64,000 nucleotides of DNA from Chitinophaga nivalis (GTDB lineage: Bacteria; Bacteroidota; Bacteroidia; Chitinophagales; Chitinophagaceae), in contig NZ_JAPDNR010000001.1 in the NCBI RefSeq assembly GCF_025989125.1, forward strand, positions 7,056,087 through 7,120,086. The letters are read 5' to 3'. How positions within the stretch are numbered: position 1 is the first letter of the stretch; each line of letters opens with the position of its first letter. Below the pieces are notes generated by a model. It was not told the DNA's origin. It saw nothing but the letters and a program-made list of their open reading frames with translations, and did no database searches. Made by a program: the position numbers and the translations under genes. Positions 8,147-17,396 of this stretch are shown one piece after another.

Positions 8147-8500
8147 ATGAACGAGCATTTCAACGATATTTTTGTAACTACGGGCTGTCCTTCTCAACAG
8201 CAGCTACTGGACTATGTACAGGGCAAGCTGACTGCAGAAGAACAACACGAGGTAGAAATGCACCTGGCAGACTGTGAGCTTTGCAGCGACGCGCTGGAAG
8301 GCCTGGCAAGCATCAGGGACAAAGAAAAGATACCCGGCTGGATTCATCAGATGAAATGGGACCTGCTGAAAAAACTCCGTAAACGGACCCGGACCCGGCG
8401 GAAAACAGAAAATAATATATACCTCACCGTTATTATCCTCTCCATCCTGTTTTTACTGCTGGCATTATTCTGGATGTACCATTTTTCCAGTCAGCATTAA
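8147..8500 (+). CDS. Small zinc-finger anti-sigma factor
   Basis: A 117-residue protein with an N-terminal zf-HC2 domain (about 14-55). The cysteine-histidine motif HLADCELC is very similar to that of the anti-sigma factor at 6355. A basic stretch (KKLRKRTRTRRK) follows, then one membrane helix near the C-terminus (about 88-108, IYLTVIILSILFLLLALFWM), leaving almost no periplasmic domain. It should bind the ECF factor encoded directly upstream. The two sigma/anti-sigma pairs look like an ancient tandem duplication in which the other copy gained a periplasmic coiled-coil/TPR part. Confidence 0.85.
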   Translation: MNEHFNDIFVTTGCPSQQQLLDYVQGKLTAEEQHEVEMHLADCELCSDALEGLASIRDKEKIPGWIHQMKWDLLKKLRKRTRTRRKTENNIYLTVIILSILFLLLALFWMYHFSSQH

Positions 8501-8530
8501 ATCAGGCCTGATCAGAGAGGCAAAACAATC

Positions 8531-8594
8531 ATACGCATTACCCACAGTATAACCGGCAGGAGAAACCGGCCACCGTACGTTGGATAATGCGTAT
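8531..8594. terminator. Inverted repeat between convergent genes
   Basis: ATACGCATTA (8531-8540) is exactly complementary to 8585-8594, enclosing a GC-rich 44-base loop that contains two ACCGGC copies. It lies between the convergent anti-sigma and guaD genes and probably ends both transcripts, although T-runs are weak. Confidence 0.5.
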
Positions 8595-8601
8595 TGCATT
8601 A

Positions 8602-9081
8602 TTAATACAGGGTCTTGTTGCCTTTGGCTTTCCATTGTTCAAATACCGGCCAGGCATCCGGATCTTTTAAACCGATCAGCGGAATTTTCTTGTGCTCATG
8701 AGATACATTGATTTCCCGGTAAATAAAGGAATCATCAAAATCGATGGCAGCGGCATCTTCCTTGGTATTGGCGAAATACACGCGCAGCGGCCGTGCCCAG
8801 TAAATAGCCCCCAGGCACATCGGACAAGGTTCGCAGGAAGTATAGATTTCACAGTCGTGCAGTTGAAAAGTACCCAGCCTTTTACAGGCATCGCGGATGG
8901 CCACTACTTCTGCGTGGGCGGTAGGATCTGTATGACTGAGTACCTGGTTCCAGCCCTCTCCCACAATTTCATCCCCTCTCACCACAATAGCGCCAAATGG
9001 CCCGCCTTCCCCACTTTCCATTCCCTTGCGCGATAATGCGACAGCATACTGCATAAATGCTCTTTCTCTTTCTCCGGTCAT
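8602..9081 (-). CDS. guaD: Guanine deaminase, cytidine-deaminase fold
   Basis: A 159-residue enzyme that closely resembles Bacillus subtilis GuaD, which hydrolyses guanine to xanthine. The zinc site is complete: His56 and Glu58 in DPTAHAEV, Cys86 and Cys89 in SCEPCPMC. The segments GGPFGAIVV, LGAIYWARP and FDDSFIYREI are GuaD-like rather than TadA-like, which separates it from tRNA adenosine deaminase. It is cytosolic and probably monocistronic, lying between clpB and the sigma factor operon with its own predicted -7 box. Confidence 0.92.
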   Translation of the reverse strand: MTGERERAFMQYAVALSRKGMESGEGGPFGAIVVRGDEIVGEGWNQVLSHTDPTAHAEVVAIRDACKRLGTFQLHDCEIYTSCEPCPMCLGAIYWARPLRVYFANTKEDAAAIDFDDSFIYREINVSHEHKKIPLIGLKDPDAWPVFEQWKAKGNKTLY

Positions 9082-9103
9082 ACCTGTACTTTTTTGGTTC
9101 TTC

Positions 9104-9111
9104 CAAATTTA
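9104..9111 (-). promoter_or_regulatory. Candidate -7 box for guaD
   Basis: On the reverse strand this reads TAAATTTG, an exact TAnnTTTG match about 23 bases before the guaD ATG. No convincing -33 TTG was found. Confidence 0.45.
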
Positions 9112-9126
9112 ACGAAAGCAACGCAC

Positions 9127-9156
9127 AAAAAAACCCCGCGAAGAATCGCGGGGTTT
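9127..9156 (-). terminator. Intrinsic terminator of clpB
   Basis: AAACCCCGCG (9131-9140) pairs with CGCGGGGTTT (9147-9156) around a six-base loop. On the reverse strand the stem runs straight into seven T residues, so it stops clpB transcription before guaD. Confidence 0.9.
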
Positions 9157-9200
9157 ATCGTTAACTATGTATCGTCGTATTTAGAATTACTTATTTGCGT

Positions 9201-11804
9201 TTAATTATTTCTGATCACTACCACACCATCAAACACATCTACCAGTACTGGTTTGGATTTATCAATTTCCCCTGCCAGAATCTTTTTACTCAACAGGTTG
9301 ATGATTTCTTTCTGAATCAGTCTTTTCAGTGGTCTTGCACCAAACTGCGGGTCGTAACCCTGTACAGAAAGATATTCCAAAGCATAATCAGAAAATTCCA
9401 ATATCATGCCATTTTTAGCTACCATCTCCTTCAACTGCTGCAACTGAATGTTAATTATTCCCTTAATTTCAGTTCTCATCAAAGGCTGGAACATAATCAC
9501 TTCATCTACCCTGTTCAGGAACTCCGGCCGGATGGTTTGTTTCAGCAATGCCAGTACTTCTTCCTTCGTTTTATCTACTACTTCCTCACGGTTGTTTTCA
9601 TCAATATCTTCGAAGTTGTCCTGGATAATCTGGCTGCCCATGTTGCTGGTCATGATAATGATGGTATTCTTAAAATTCACCACCCTGCCTTTATTATCCG
9701 TTAAACGGCCATCGTCCAGTACCTGCAACAAAATGTTAAATGTATCCGGATGCGCCTTTTCAATTTCGTCGAGCAACACCACGGAATATGGCTTCCGCCT
9801 TACCGCTTCTGTTAACTGTCCGCCTTCATCATATCCCACATATCCCGGAGGCGCTCCTACCAGGCGGCTTACCGCATGTTTCTCCTGGTATTCACTCATG
9901 TCGATACGCGTCATCATATTCTCATCGTCGAACAGGTATTCTGCCAGTGCTTTCGCCAGTTCTGTTTTACCTACCCCGGTAGTACCCAGGAAGATAAAAG
10001 AACCGATCGGCCTTTTCGGATCCTGTAATCCGGCGCGGCTACGGCGGATGGCGTCTGATACGGCAATGATGGCTTCTTCCTGTCCTACTACCCGTTGATG
10101 CAATTCATCTTCCAGGTGCAGCAACTTATCTCTTTCACTTTGCAGCATTTTGGATACCGGGATACCGGTTGCTTTAGCTACATTTTCCGCAATATCTTCC
10201 GCATCTACTTCTTCTTTAAGAAGACGTTTCTGATTGGCAGATATTTTATTCAGCTCTTCTGTTAAATCCACCACCAGTTTTTCCTGCTCTTTCACTTTAC
10301 CATAGCGGATCTCTGCCACACGACCAAAATCTCCGTTCCGTTCTGCCTGTTCTGCTTCCAGTTTTAAATCTTCGATCGCTGCTTTCGCATTCTGAATCTG
10401 ATCTACCAATTCTTTTTCTGCCTGCCACTTGGCTTTGAAGGTGTTCCGTTCTTCACTGAGACGGGCAATTTCTTCGCCCAGCTCCCGCAGTTTATCGGTA
10501 TCATTTTCTCTTTTAATCGCCTCTTTCTCGATTTCCAGCTGACGGATACGTCTTTCCAGTTCATCCAGTTCTTCCGGCATGGAGTTCATTTCCAGTCTTA
10601 ATTTCGCCGCACTTTCATCAATCAGGTCAATCGCCTTGTCTGGTAAGAAACGATCGGTGATATACCGGTGGGATAATTCCACGGCGGCAATGATCGCTTC
10701 ATCTTTAATCAGTACATGGTGATGACTTTCGTATTTTTCTTTCAGTCCACGTAAAATGGAAATCGCATCTTCTACGGAAGGTTCATCTACCAATACTTTC
10801 TGGAAACGGCGTTCCAGGGCTTTATCTTTCTCAAAATATTTCTGGTATTCATTCAGGGTAGTGGCCCCGATTGCCCGGAGTTCTCCACGCGCCAATGCTG
10901 GTTTCAGGATATTGGCCGCATCCATGGCGCCTTCCATAGCACCTGCGCCGATGAGGGTATGTATCTCATCAATAAACAGGATAATTTCCCCGTCACTTTC
11001 TGCTACTTCTTTTACCACCCCTTTCAATCTTTCTTCGAATTCACCCCGGTATTTGGCGCCGGCCATCAGTGCCCCCATATCCAGTGCATAGATGATTTTG
11101 GACTTCAGGTTTTCCGGTACATCACCGTTGAGAATACGGTTCGCCAGGCCTTCTACGATGGCAGTTTTACCTACGCCCGGCTCTCCCACCAGAATGGGGT
11201 TGTTTTTGGAACGGCGGGACAGGATGTGCAAGGTGCGGCGAATCTCTTCATCACGGCCTATTACCGGATCCAGTTTGCCTTCGCGGGCCATCTCGTTGAG
11301 ATTCTTTGCATACCGTTGCAGGGTGTTATATTGATTACCACCGCTTTGCGAATTAACGGTATCTCCTTTGCGTAACTCCCGGATAGCGGTTTTCAGGCCC
11401 TTTTCTGTAAGACCGGCCGCTTTCAGGAGTTTTGCAGTATCATCACTACCGCCCAGTATACCCAGCAGCAGGTGTTCCACGCTTACAAATTCATCCTTAA
11501 ACTCTTTGATAGCGGCACCAGCACGCAGCATCGCGTTATTTGCGTCGCGGCTCAGTGTTTGTCCGGCATCTCCGCCTCCGCTCATCTTAGGATACTTTTC
11601 CAGTTGCTCCTGCAGCTTTCCGGAGAGGAACGTCACGTTTACATCATTCTTTTTCAGCAGGTATTCAATAGGACTGTCTTCGTCGTCCAGCAACGCCTTC
11701 AACAGGTGTCCGGTTTCAATGGACTGGCTTTGGTGATCGAATGCGAGTTGCTGGGCACGTTGCAGTATTTCCTGCGATTTTATAGTGAAATTATTAAGAT
11801 TCAT
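9201..11804 (-). CDS. clpB: ATP-dependent disaggregase ClpB
   Basis: An 867-residue Hsp100 chaperone of normal length. It has the Clp N-domain repeats (about 1-145) and a first AAA+ module with Walker A GEPGVGKT at 207-214 and Walker B ILFIDEIHT. A coiled-coil middle domain (about 410-525) is present, which distinguishes it from ClpA and ClpC. The second AAA+ module has GTTGVGKTE and VVLLDEIEKAHP, with sensor 2 GARPLKR near the C-terminus. It works with DnaK to dissolve protein aggregates in the cytosol. The gene stands alone, with a strong terminator downstream and a divergent secreted-protein gene upstream; no heat-shock operator was recognised. Confidence 0.97.
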   Translation of the reverse strand: MNLNNFTIKSQEILQRAQQLAFDHQSQSIETGHLLKALLDDEDSPIEYLLKKNDVNVTFLSGKLQEQLEKYPKMSGGGDAGQTLSRDANNAMLRAGAAIKEFKDEFVSVEHLLLGILGGSDDTAKLLKAAGLTEKGLKTAIRELRKGDTVNSQSGGNQYNTLQRYAKNLNEMAREGKLDPVIGRDEEIRRTLHILSRRSKNNPILVGEPGVGKTAIVEGLANRILNGDVPENLKSKIIYALDMGALMAGAKYRGEFEERLKGVVKEVAESDGEIILFIDEIHTLIGAGAMEGAMDAANILKPALARGELRAIGATTLNEYQKYFEKDKALERRFQKVLVDEPSVEDAISILRGLKEKYESHHHVLIKDEAIIAAVELSHRYITDRFLPDKAIDLIDESAAKLRLEMNSMPEELDELERRIRQLEIEKEAIKRENDTDKLRELGEEIARLSEERNTFKAKWQAEKELVDQIQNAKAAIEDLKLEAEQAERNGDFGRVAEIRYGKVKEQEKLVVDLTEELNKISANQKRLLKEEVDAEDIAENVAKATGIPVSKMLQSERDKLLHLEDELHQRVVGQEEAIIAVSDAIRRSRAGLQDPKRPIGSFIFLGTTGVGKTELAKALAEYLFDDENMMTRIDMSEYQEKHAVSRLVGAPPGYVGYDEGGQLTEAVRRKPYSVVLLDEIEKAHPDTFNILLQVLDDGRLTDNKGRVVNFKNTIIIMTSNMGSQIIQDNFEDIDENNREEVVDKTKEEVLALLKQTIRPEFLNRVDEVIMFQPLMRTEIKGIINIQLQQLKEMVAKNGMILEFSDYALEYLSVQGYDPQFGARPLKRLIQKEIINLLSKKILAGEIDKSKPVLVDVFDGVVVIRNN

Positions 11805-12003
11805 ATGTCAGTTTTTTCCTTTTTTTGATTTTTCAATCGTGCTATGGTAACAACAAACCGTGATCCAATGTTGTATATCCGGAAATTATGTCATATAAAG
11901 TCATTTCGCCCTGCAGTTTTAGCAGAAAATCCACTTAGTAACTGCTAATTTTTCATTATTATATCATTATTCCACCTGTTAAATTGCAGAGATGCTATAT
12001 GTT

Positions 12004-14322
12004 ATGAAAACAATCCGCTACTTTTTTACGGGTATAACCGTCTTACTAACGTTACCGGCTATACTCTTTTCACAATCCCGTATCATACGGGTGCAACCAG
12101 GTCCACCGAAGCCGGGGCATGTATCCGGTATTGCAGCCGCATTGCAACAGGCAAAACAGTGGCGGCAAACTACGCCCGGCATCCCGGTCACCCTGGAGCT
12201 GGCCCCAGGTACCTATTACCTGGACAGTACCTTGCTACTCACCCCCGCAGACAGTCATACTACCATTCGCACAAGTGGCAACAACAACGTGACCATCAGC
12301 GGCGGTTATCCGGTAAGCGTAAAATGGACCTTATGGAAAAAAGGCATTTATCGCGCCCACCTGGCCGTCCCGTTTTCTTTTCATCAGTTATATATCAACG
12401 ATAAACAGCAGGTGCTGGCCCGTTATCCCAACTACGACAGCAATGCGGTACATTATAATGGTACGGCAGCAGATGCCGTTAGTCCGGCCCGGGTACGTAC
12501 CTGGCAACATCCGGTGGGCGGTTATATACATGCGCTGCATAAAGCTGAATGGGGTGGCTATCACTATCGCATCACCGGTGTAAATGCGGATGCTACCTTA
12601 CAAACGGAGGGCGGTTATCAGAACAACCGGCAAATGGGGATGCACGACCAGCACCGTTTTGTGGAAAACATCCTGGAAGAACTGGATGCAGCTCATGAAT
12701 GGTTTTATGATGCTTCCCATCAAACCTTGTATTATAAACCACCGCCACAGCTTTCTTTATCCACTGCCCGTGTGGTGATCAGCAGATGGCCTGAAATAGT
12801 AGCTGTGAAAGGAACCGCAGATCATCCTGTACAGGATGTTTCTTTTCAGGGTATCCGTTTTGCACATGCGGAAGCCACGTTCATGGCTACACGCGAACCG
12901 TTGTTACGCAGCGACTGGACCATCTACCGGGGCGGCGCCATTTTGCTGGAAGGCACTGCCGGCTGCAGTATCCGTTCCTGCGAATTTGACCACAATGGCG
13001 GCAATGCTGTATTTGTAAGCCGATACAACCGCCATACCCGGATCAGTGACTGCTATATACATGATGGCGGCGGTAACGGGATTTGTTTTGTGGGCAGTCC
13101 GGATGCCGTACGTAGCCCCCTGTTTGAATATCATCAATCCCGCCCTTTTGCGGAAACAGATACCGCATGGGGGCCACTGAATAATCACTATCCCGATTCC
13201 TGTATGGCTACCAATAACCTGATCTGCCGCACCGGGCGCATAGAAAAACAAACCGCCGGGATACAGCTATCTATGGCCATGAACATCACCGTATCTCATA
13301 ATACCATTTATGATGTACCGCGTGCAGGCATTAACGTGAGTGAAGGTACCTGGGGCGGTCATGACATTGGCTGGAATGATGTTTTCAACACCGTACTGGA
13401 AACGGGCGACCATGGCGCCTTTAACTCCTGGGGCCGGGATCGTTGGTGGTACCCCGACCGGCAACAGCTGGATAGCCAGGCTGCCGCACATCCCTGGATG
13501 GTAAAACAGGATGCCATCTACCCGACCCGCCTGCACCACAACCGCTTCCGCTGCGACCATGGCTGGGATATAGACCTGGATGACGGGTCGTCTAATTATC
13601 TTATCTATAACAACGTTTGCCTGAACGGCGGCCTTAAACTACGGGAAGGATTCTACCGCATTGTGGAAAATAACATCCTCCTCAACAACTCCTTTCATCC
13701 GCATGTGTGGTTTACCAACAGCCATGATGTATTCCGGCACAACATTGTCAGTGGCCCCTATCAGCCTATCGGCATGCATTACTGGGGAGATACCATCGAC
13801 TATAACCTGTTCCCAGCCGGTACAACGATCCAGACACCTACCGATGCGCATGCGCTACAGGGAGATCCCTTGTTTATGGCACCGGCAGCGGGCGATTACC
13901 GGGTTAAGCCCGGCTCTCCTGCCTTGCAGACAGGCTTTCAAAACTTTCCGATGGATGCTTTCGGCGTTACTTCACCGGCATTAAAAGCGCTCGCCCAACA
14001 GCCGCCCCTGCCGGTATTACAGCAACAGCAAACCGCAGCTGGTAGCTCAGTACACTGGAAAGGTGCTGTGATCAAAAATATTGAAACCCTGGGTGAACGT
14101 TCTGCCGCCGGTATGCCGGATAACAAAGGAGTATATGTCGTGAGCGTACCCGCTCGTTTTCCGTATGCCCTGCAACCAGGTGATGTGATATTACAAATAG
14201 GCGACCGGAAAGTCACCAATGTAACCACACTGCTGCAAGTGTATGCCACCACGGCGCCTCAGCAGCCGGCGATCCGCATATTCAGGAATCAGGGGATGCA
14301 AACCTTACAATACACCAACTAA
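12004..14322 (+). CDS. Secreted right-handed beta-helix protein with C-terminal PDZ domain
   Basis: A protein of about 772 residues with a signal peptide (MKTIRYFFTGITVLLTLPAI, cleaved after LFSQ). The start at 12004 gives the cleaner signal; ATG 11992 is the upstream alternative. The body has pectate-lyase/GH-like parallel beta-helix repeats (SIRSCEFDHNGGNAVFVS, RISDCYIHDGGGNGICFVG, NITVSHNTIYDVPRAGINVS). The last ~85 residues look like a PDZ domain (GVYVVSV then LQPGDVILQIGDRKV). Helix architecture of this kind occurs in polysaccharide lyases and in families such as GH141, but I cannot assign a substrate. It is monocistronic, convergent with the osmolyte operon. Confidence 0.75.
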   Translation: MKTIRYFFTGITVLLTLPAILFSQSRIIRVQPGPPKPGHVSGIAAALQQAKQWRQTTPGIPVTLELAPGTYYLDSTLLLTPADSHTTIRTSGNNNVTISGGYPVSVKWTLWKKGIYRAHLAVPFSFHQLYINDKQQVLARYPNYDSNAVHYNGTAADAVSPARVRTWQHPVGGYIHALHKAEWGGYHYRITGVNADATLQTEGGYQNNRQMGMHDQHRFVENILEELDAAHEWFYDASHQTLYYKPPPQLSLSTARVVISRWPEIVAVKGTADHPVQDVSFQGIRFAHAEATFMATREPLLRSDWTIYRGGAILLEGTAGCSIRSCEFDHNGGNAVFVSRYNRHTRISDCYIHDGGGNGICFVGSPDAVRSPLFEYHQSRPFAETDTAWGPLNNHYPDSCMATNNLICRTGRIEKQTAGIQLSMAMNITVSHNTIYDVPRAGINVSEGTWGGHDIGWNDVFNTVLETGDHGAFNSWGRDRWWYPDRQQLDSQAAAHPWMVKQDAIYPTRLHHNRFRCDHGWDIDLDDGSSNYLIYNNVCLNGGLKLREGFYRIVENNILLNNSFHPHVWFTNSHDVFRHNIVSGPYQPIGMHYWGDTIDYNLFPAGTTIQTPTDAHALQGDPLFMAPAAGDYRVKPGSPALQTGFQNFPMDAFGVTSPALKALAQQPPLPVLQQQQTAAGSSVHWKGAVIKNIETLGERSAAGMPDNKGVYVVSVPARFPYALQPGDVILQIGDRKVTNVTTLLQVYATTAPQQPAIRIFRNQGMQTLQYTN

Positions 14323-14333
14323 GTACCGCACAT

Positions 14334-14389
14334 AAATAAAGGAGAAGAGCTATCCGGTCATCAACCGGGTAAGCTCTTCTCCTTTATTT
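14334..14389. terminator. Bidirectional terminator
   Basis: A perfect 18-bp stem (14334-14351 with 14372-14389) encloses a second short stem (CCGGT 14354-14358 with ACCGG 14364-14368). It lies between the convergent beta-helix and opuAC genes and has A/T-rich ends on both sides. Confidence 0.85.
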
Positions 14390-14409
14390 GTATGGTTAAC
14401 AAAAGCAGG

Positions 14410-15255
14410 TTATTCCCACTCCTTCACCAGGTCTGCATGTTCACCAATCCATTGATTGATAGCCGCATCTTCTTTGCCATCAGCATCTCCCAATGCACCC
14501 ATTAAGGAGCCCAGCTGCTCGCTGTTGAGTTTGAATTTGCGGAAGAAATTTACCGCTACGGTATCTTTCACAGAAAATTCGTTGTTGGCAATGGTGAGTA
14601 GTTTTTCTGTTTCACCATATACTTTTTTGGGATCTTCCAGGAAACGAAGTTTATAACGGGAGAACATCCAGTGTGGCGCCCAGCCGGTTACTACCACCGG
14701 TTGTTTTTCATCAAGACTCTTTTTCAGGGTAGCCATCATCGCCGCTTCACTGGAAGACTGCAGTTGATAATCCAGCTGATAGTCTTTAATGGCGTCTTCT
14801 GTTTTGTCCATGATACCGGCACCTGCATCGATACCTACGATATGACCATCAAATGTTTTCTTAGCGGCATTCAGGTCTTCGATACTTTTAACCGCTACAT
14901 AATCCGGTACCACCAATCCTATGCGGGCCGCATCAAAATTGGTATTGAGTACGGTTACTTTTTGTCCGAAGGTTTCCATGTAGGTTTTATGGGTTACCGG
15001 CATCCAGGCATCCATAAATATATCTGCATCACCGTTGGCTACGGCAGCAAATACCGGCGCCACGTCTGCATTTTTCAACGCCACCTGATAGCCTTTTTTC
15101 TCCAGCAGGTTTTTAGCGAGTTGGGTCATGGCTACCCCTTCTGCCCAGTTTACATAGGCAATGGTAACTTTCTTTTCATCTTTACCAGCGCCGGGATTAC
15201 AAGCCATAAAACCAACTGTCAGCGCTGCCAATGCGAGGATAAATATCTTTTTCAT
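14410..15255 (-). CDS. opuAC: Glycine betaine/choline-type substrate-binding lipoprotein
   Basis: A 281-residue OpuAC/ProX-type binding protein. The lipobox GFMAC gives an acylated Cys19. The mature protein has the family features VTIAYVNWAEGVAMTQL, DADIFMDAWMPVTH, VGIDAGAGIM and VVTGWAPHWMFSRY, the last two containing the usual ligand-binding tryptophans. It delivers quaternary amines or related compatible solutes to the permease encoded 12 bases upstream. It is the last gene of a four-gene leftward operon (porin, ATPase, permease, binding protein). The exact ligand is inferred from the family only. Confidence 0.9.
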   Translation of the reverse strand: MKKIFILALAALTVGFMACNPGAGKDEKKVTIAYVNWAEGVAMTQLAKNLLEKKGYQVALKNADVAPVFAAVANGDADIFMDAWMPVTHKTYMETFGQKVTVLNTNFDAARIGLVVPDYVAVKSIEDLNAAKKTFDGHIVGIDAGAGIMDKTEDAIKDYQLDYQLQSSSEAAMMATLKKSLDEKQPVVVTGWAPHWMFSRYKLRFLEDPKKVYGETEKLLTIANNEFSVKDTVAVNFFRKFKLNSEQLGSLMGALGDADGKEDAAINQWIGEHADLVKEWE

Positions 15256-15267
15256 GTGTATGTAATT

Positions 15268-16098
15268 TTAAACTTTAGCACGTTGTTTCTTCCGGCCCAG
15301 TGACTGGGTAATACGATCGAGGATAATGGCCAGGATTACGACGGCGATACCGCCTTCAAAGCCCAATCCTATTTTCAGCTGGGTGATCCCTTTCAGTACC
15401 ACTTGTCCTAACCCTCCTGCTGCAATCATGGCGGAGATCACAACCATGGATAACGCCATCATGATGGTCTGGTTAACCCCTGCAAGGATGGTAGGCAGTG
15501 CCAGCGGCAATTCCACCTTAAACAACAGCTGCCGGGGCGTAGCACCGAAAGAGCGGGTAGCTTCCACAATATCTGCCGGCACCTGGCTGATACCCAGTGT
15601 GGTAAGTCTCACTGCCGGAGGCATGGCAAAAATGATGGTTGCAAATACACCGGGTACTTTCCCTAATCCGAAGAATAACACGGCAGGAATCAGGTATACG
15701 AAGGCCGGCATGGTTTGCATGAAATCCAGCAACGGACGCATGATTTTACCGGCTGTTTTATTCCGGGCAGCCCAGATACCTAAGGGTACGCCTATCAGCA
15801 ATGCGATAATAGCGGATACCAGAATGAGGGCCAGTGTTTCCATGGTCTGGGTCCAATAGCCCATGGCGTAGATGAAGCTCATGCCCAGTCCTGTCAGCAC
15901 GCCTACGCCCCAACCGGCTCTTCTCCAGGCCAGTACGGCCATCAGGGCAATCACTACATAAAAGGGCATGAAGGTAAACAGCCATAATACGCTGTCTACC
16001 ATTGTTTCAACACCGGTTTTCACGACTTTAAAAAAGGGATTAAAGTTGTGTGTCAGCCAGTTGATGAATTGTTCTATATATTTTCCTATTTTAATCAT
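15268..16098 (-). CDS. opuAB: Glycine betaine ABC transporter permease
   Basis: A 276-residue inner-membrane permease of the ProW/OpuAB type with about six membrane helices after a short cytosolic start. The BPD-transp-1 signature region is clear (VPADIVEATRSFGATPRQLLFKVELPLALPTILAGVNQ, seen as EATRSFGATPRQ and LPLALPTILAG). The C-terminal helix (GLGFEGGIAVVILAIILDRI) is also typical. The gene lies 22 bases after the ATPase gene and 12 before opuAC, so the three are cotranscribed. Confidence 0.93.
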   Translation of the reverse strand: MIKIGKYIEQFINWLTHNFNPFFKVVKTGVETMVDSVLWLFTFMPFYVVIALMAVLAWRRAGWGVGVLTGLGMSFIYAMGYWTQTMETLALILVSAIIALLIGVPLGIWAARNKTAGKIMRPLLDFMQTMPAFVYLIPAVLFFGLGKVPGVFATIIFAMPPAVRLTTLGISQVPADIVEATRSFGATPRQLLFKVELPLALPTILAGVNQTIMMALSMVVISAMIAAGGLGQVVLKGITQLKIGLGFEGGIAVVILAIILDRITQSLGRKKQRAKV

Positions 16099-16120
16099 AT
16101 TTTTCGTTTAGTCGGGTACG

Positions 16121-17314
16121 TTATACCGGCTGATTACCGGTGGTTTCAATGATCAATGCTGTCTGGGAGATGATGCCCAGCAGTTTGTTATTTTCCGGAT
16201 TTACTACCGCTACCGGTTTATCTGTTTCCGCAATGAAAGGCAGCATTTGTTCTACGGTTGTATCGGGGTATGCCACCGGTACTTCGCGGTGAATGACAGC
16301 TTCGATGGTTTTATCACCGCGTTTTTTCACTTCCAGTACTTCATGCAGGTATACGAATCCGAGGAAGTGTTTATCGACAGTCACTGCCGGCAGGATATCG
16401 AGGCCGGTAGCCCGCATTTTACGCAGGCTCCCTTCCGGACCATCCTTGCGGAATACCGCCATGGTGGGTTTCGTATCCATCATGGAAGAAGCAGTAATAA
16501 TCGCTTTCCGGTCTACCTTTTCCACGAAGGAGGTTACATAATCATTGGCGGGTGCGGTGAGGATTTCTTCCGGCGTACCTACCTGTATCACTTCTCCATC
16601 TTTCATGATCGCGATACGATCGCCCAGGCGGATGGCTTCGTCGAGGTCATGTGTAATAAATACGATGGTACGGTGCAGTTTTTCCTGCAGGTCCAGCAAT
16701 TCGTCCTGCATTTGTGTACGGATCAGCGGGTCAAGAGCAGAAAAGGCTTCGTCCATGAGCAGCACTTCCGGATCATTGGCCAGGGCACGCGCCAGGCCTA
16801 CCCGTTGCTGCATACCGCCAGACAGTTCTGCAGGCAGCATTTGTTCATATCCTTTCAGTCCTACCAGTTCTATCACAGATTGGGCTTTGGCGGTTCTTTC
16901 ACCGGCAGGCATGCCTTGCAGTTCCAGGCCGAAAGCCACGTTGTCCAGTACGCTACGGTGAGGTAACAATCCGAATTTCTGAAACACCATGGATATTTCT
17001 TTCCGGCGGGTTTGCTGGAGTTGTTGTTCGTTAAGTGTCGTGATGTTGGTACCATTCAGCAGGATATTACCGGCTGTAGGTTCTATCAAACGATTGAGAC
17101 AACGCAGCAGACTGGATTTCCCGCTACCGGAAAGGCCCATGATCACGAAGAACTCTCCTTTTTCTATTTCAAAAGAAGCATTTTTCACGGCCACCGTACA
17201 ACCGGTCGCATCGAGAATTTCTGCTTTACTTTTGCCCTGTTTCAACAGCTGTAACGCAGTGTTGCGTTCACGGCCGAAGATAAGCGTCAGGTCTTCTATT
17301 TTCAGTTTAGGCAT
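16121..17314 (-). CDS. opuAA: Glycine betaine ABC transporter ATPase with CBS domains
   Basis: A 397-residue ProV/OpuAA-type ATPase. The nucleotide-binding domain has Walker A GLSGSGKSS, signature LSGGMQQRVG and Walker B VLLMDEAFSALD. The C-terminal ~120 residues (from about 275) form a tandem CBS pair, which in OpuA senses ionic strength and gates uptake. The N-terminal extension (KIEDLTLIFGRERNTALQLLKQGKSK) is also characteristic. It lies 82 bases after the porin gene on the same strand. Confidence 0.94.
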   Translation of the reverse strand: MPKLKIEDLTLIFGRERNTALQLLKQGKSKAEILDATGCTVAVKNASFEIEKGEFFVIMGLSGSGKSSLLRCLNRLIEPTAGNILLNGTNITTLNEQQLQQTRRKEISMVFQKFGLLPHRSVLDNVAFGLELQGMPAGERTAKAQSVIELVGLKGYEQMLPAELSGGMQQRVGLARALANDPEVLLMDEAFSALDPLIRTQMQDELLDLQEKLHRTIVFITHDLDEAIRLGDRIAIMKDGEVIQVGTPEEILTAPANDYVTSFVEKVDRKAIITASSMMDTKPTMAVFRKDGPEGSLRKMRATGLDILPAVTVDKHFLGFVYLHEVLEVKKRGDKTIEAVIHREVPVAYPDTTVEQMLPFIAETDKPVAVVNPENNKLLGIISQTALIIETTGNQPV

Positions 17315-17396
17315 ATCTTTTAAGCTTTAGCTATCAGCGAAGCGCTGTTAGCGTTTTAAAAAAGTGTAATGAATATGATGAAACGGTAGCTACTGA

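Noticed and set aside
14334..14389. Possible CRISPR-like or insertion-sequence repeat at strong inverted repeats
   Set aside because: This and the similar repeats at 20325, 33190, 35115, 48949 and 54450 are single hairpins at gene ends with terminator features; none forms spaced direct repeats or flanks a transposase.
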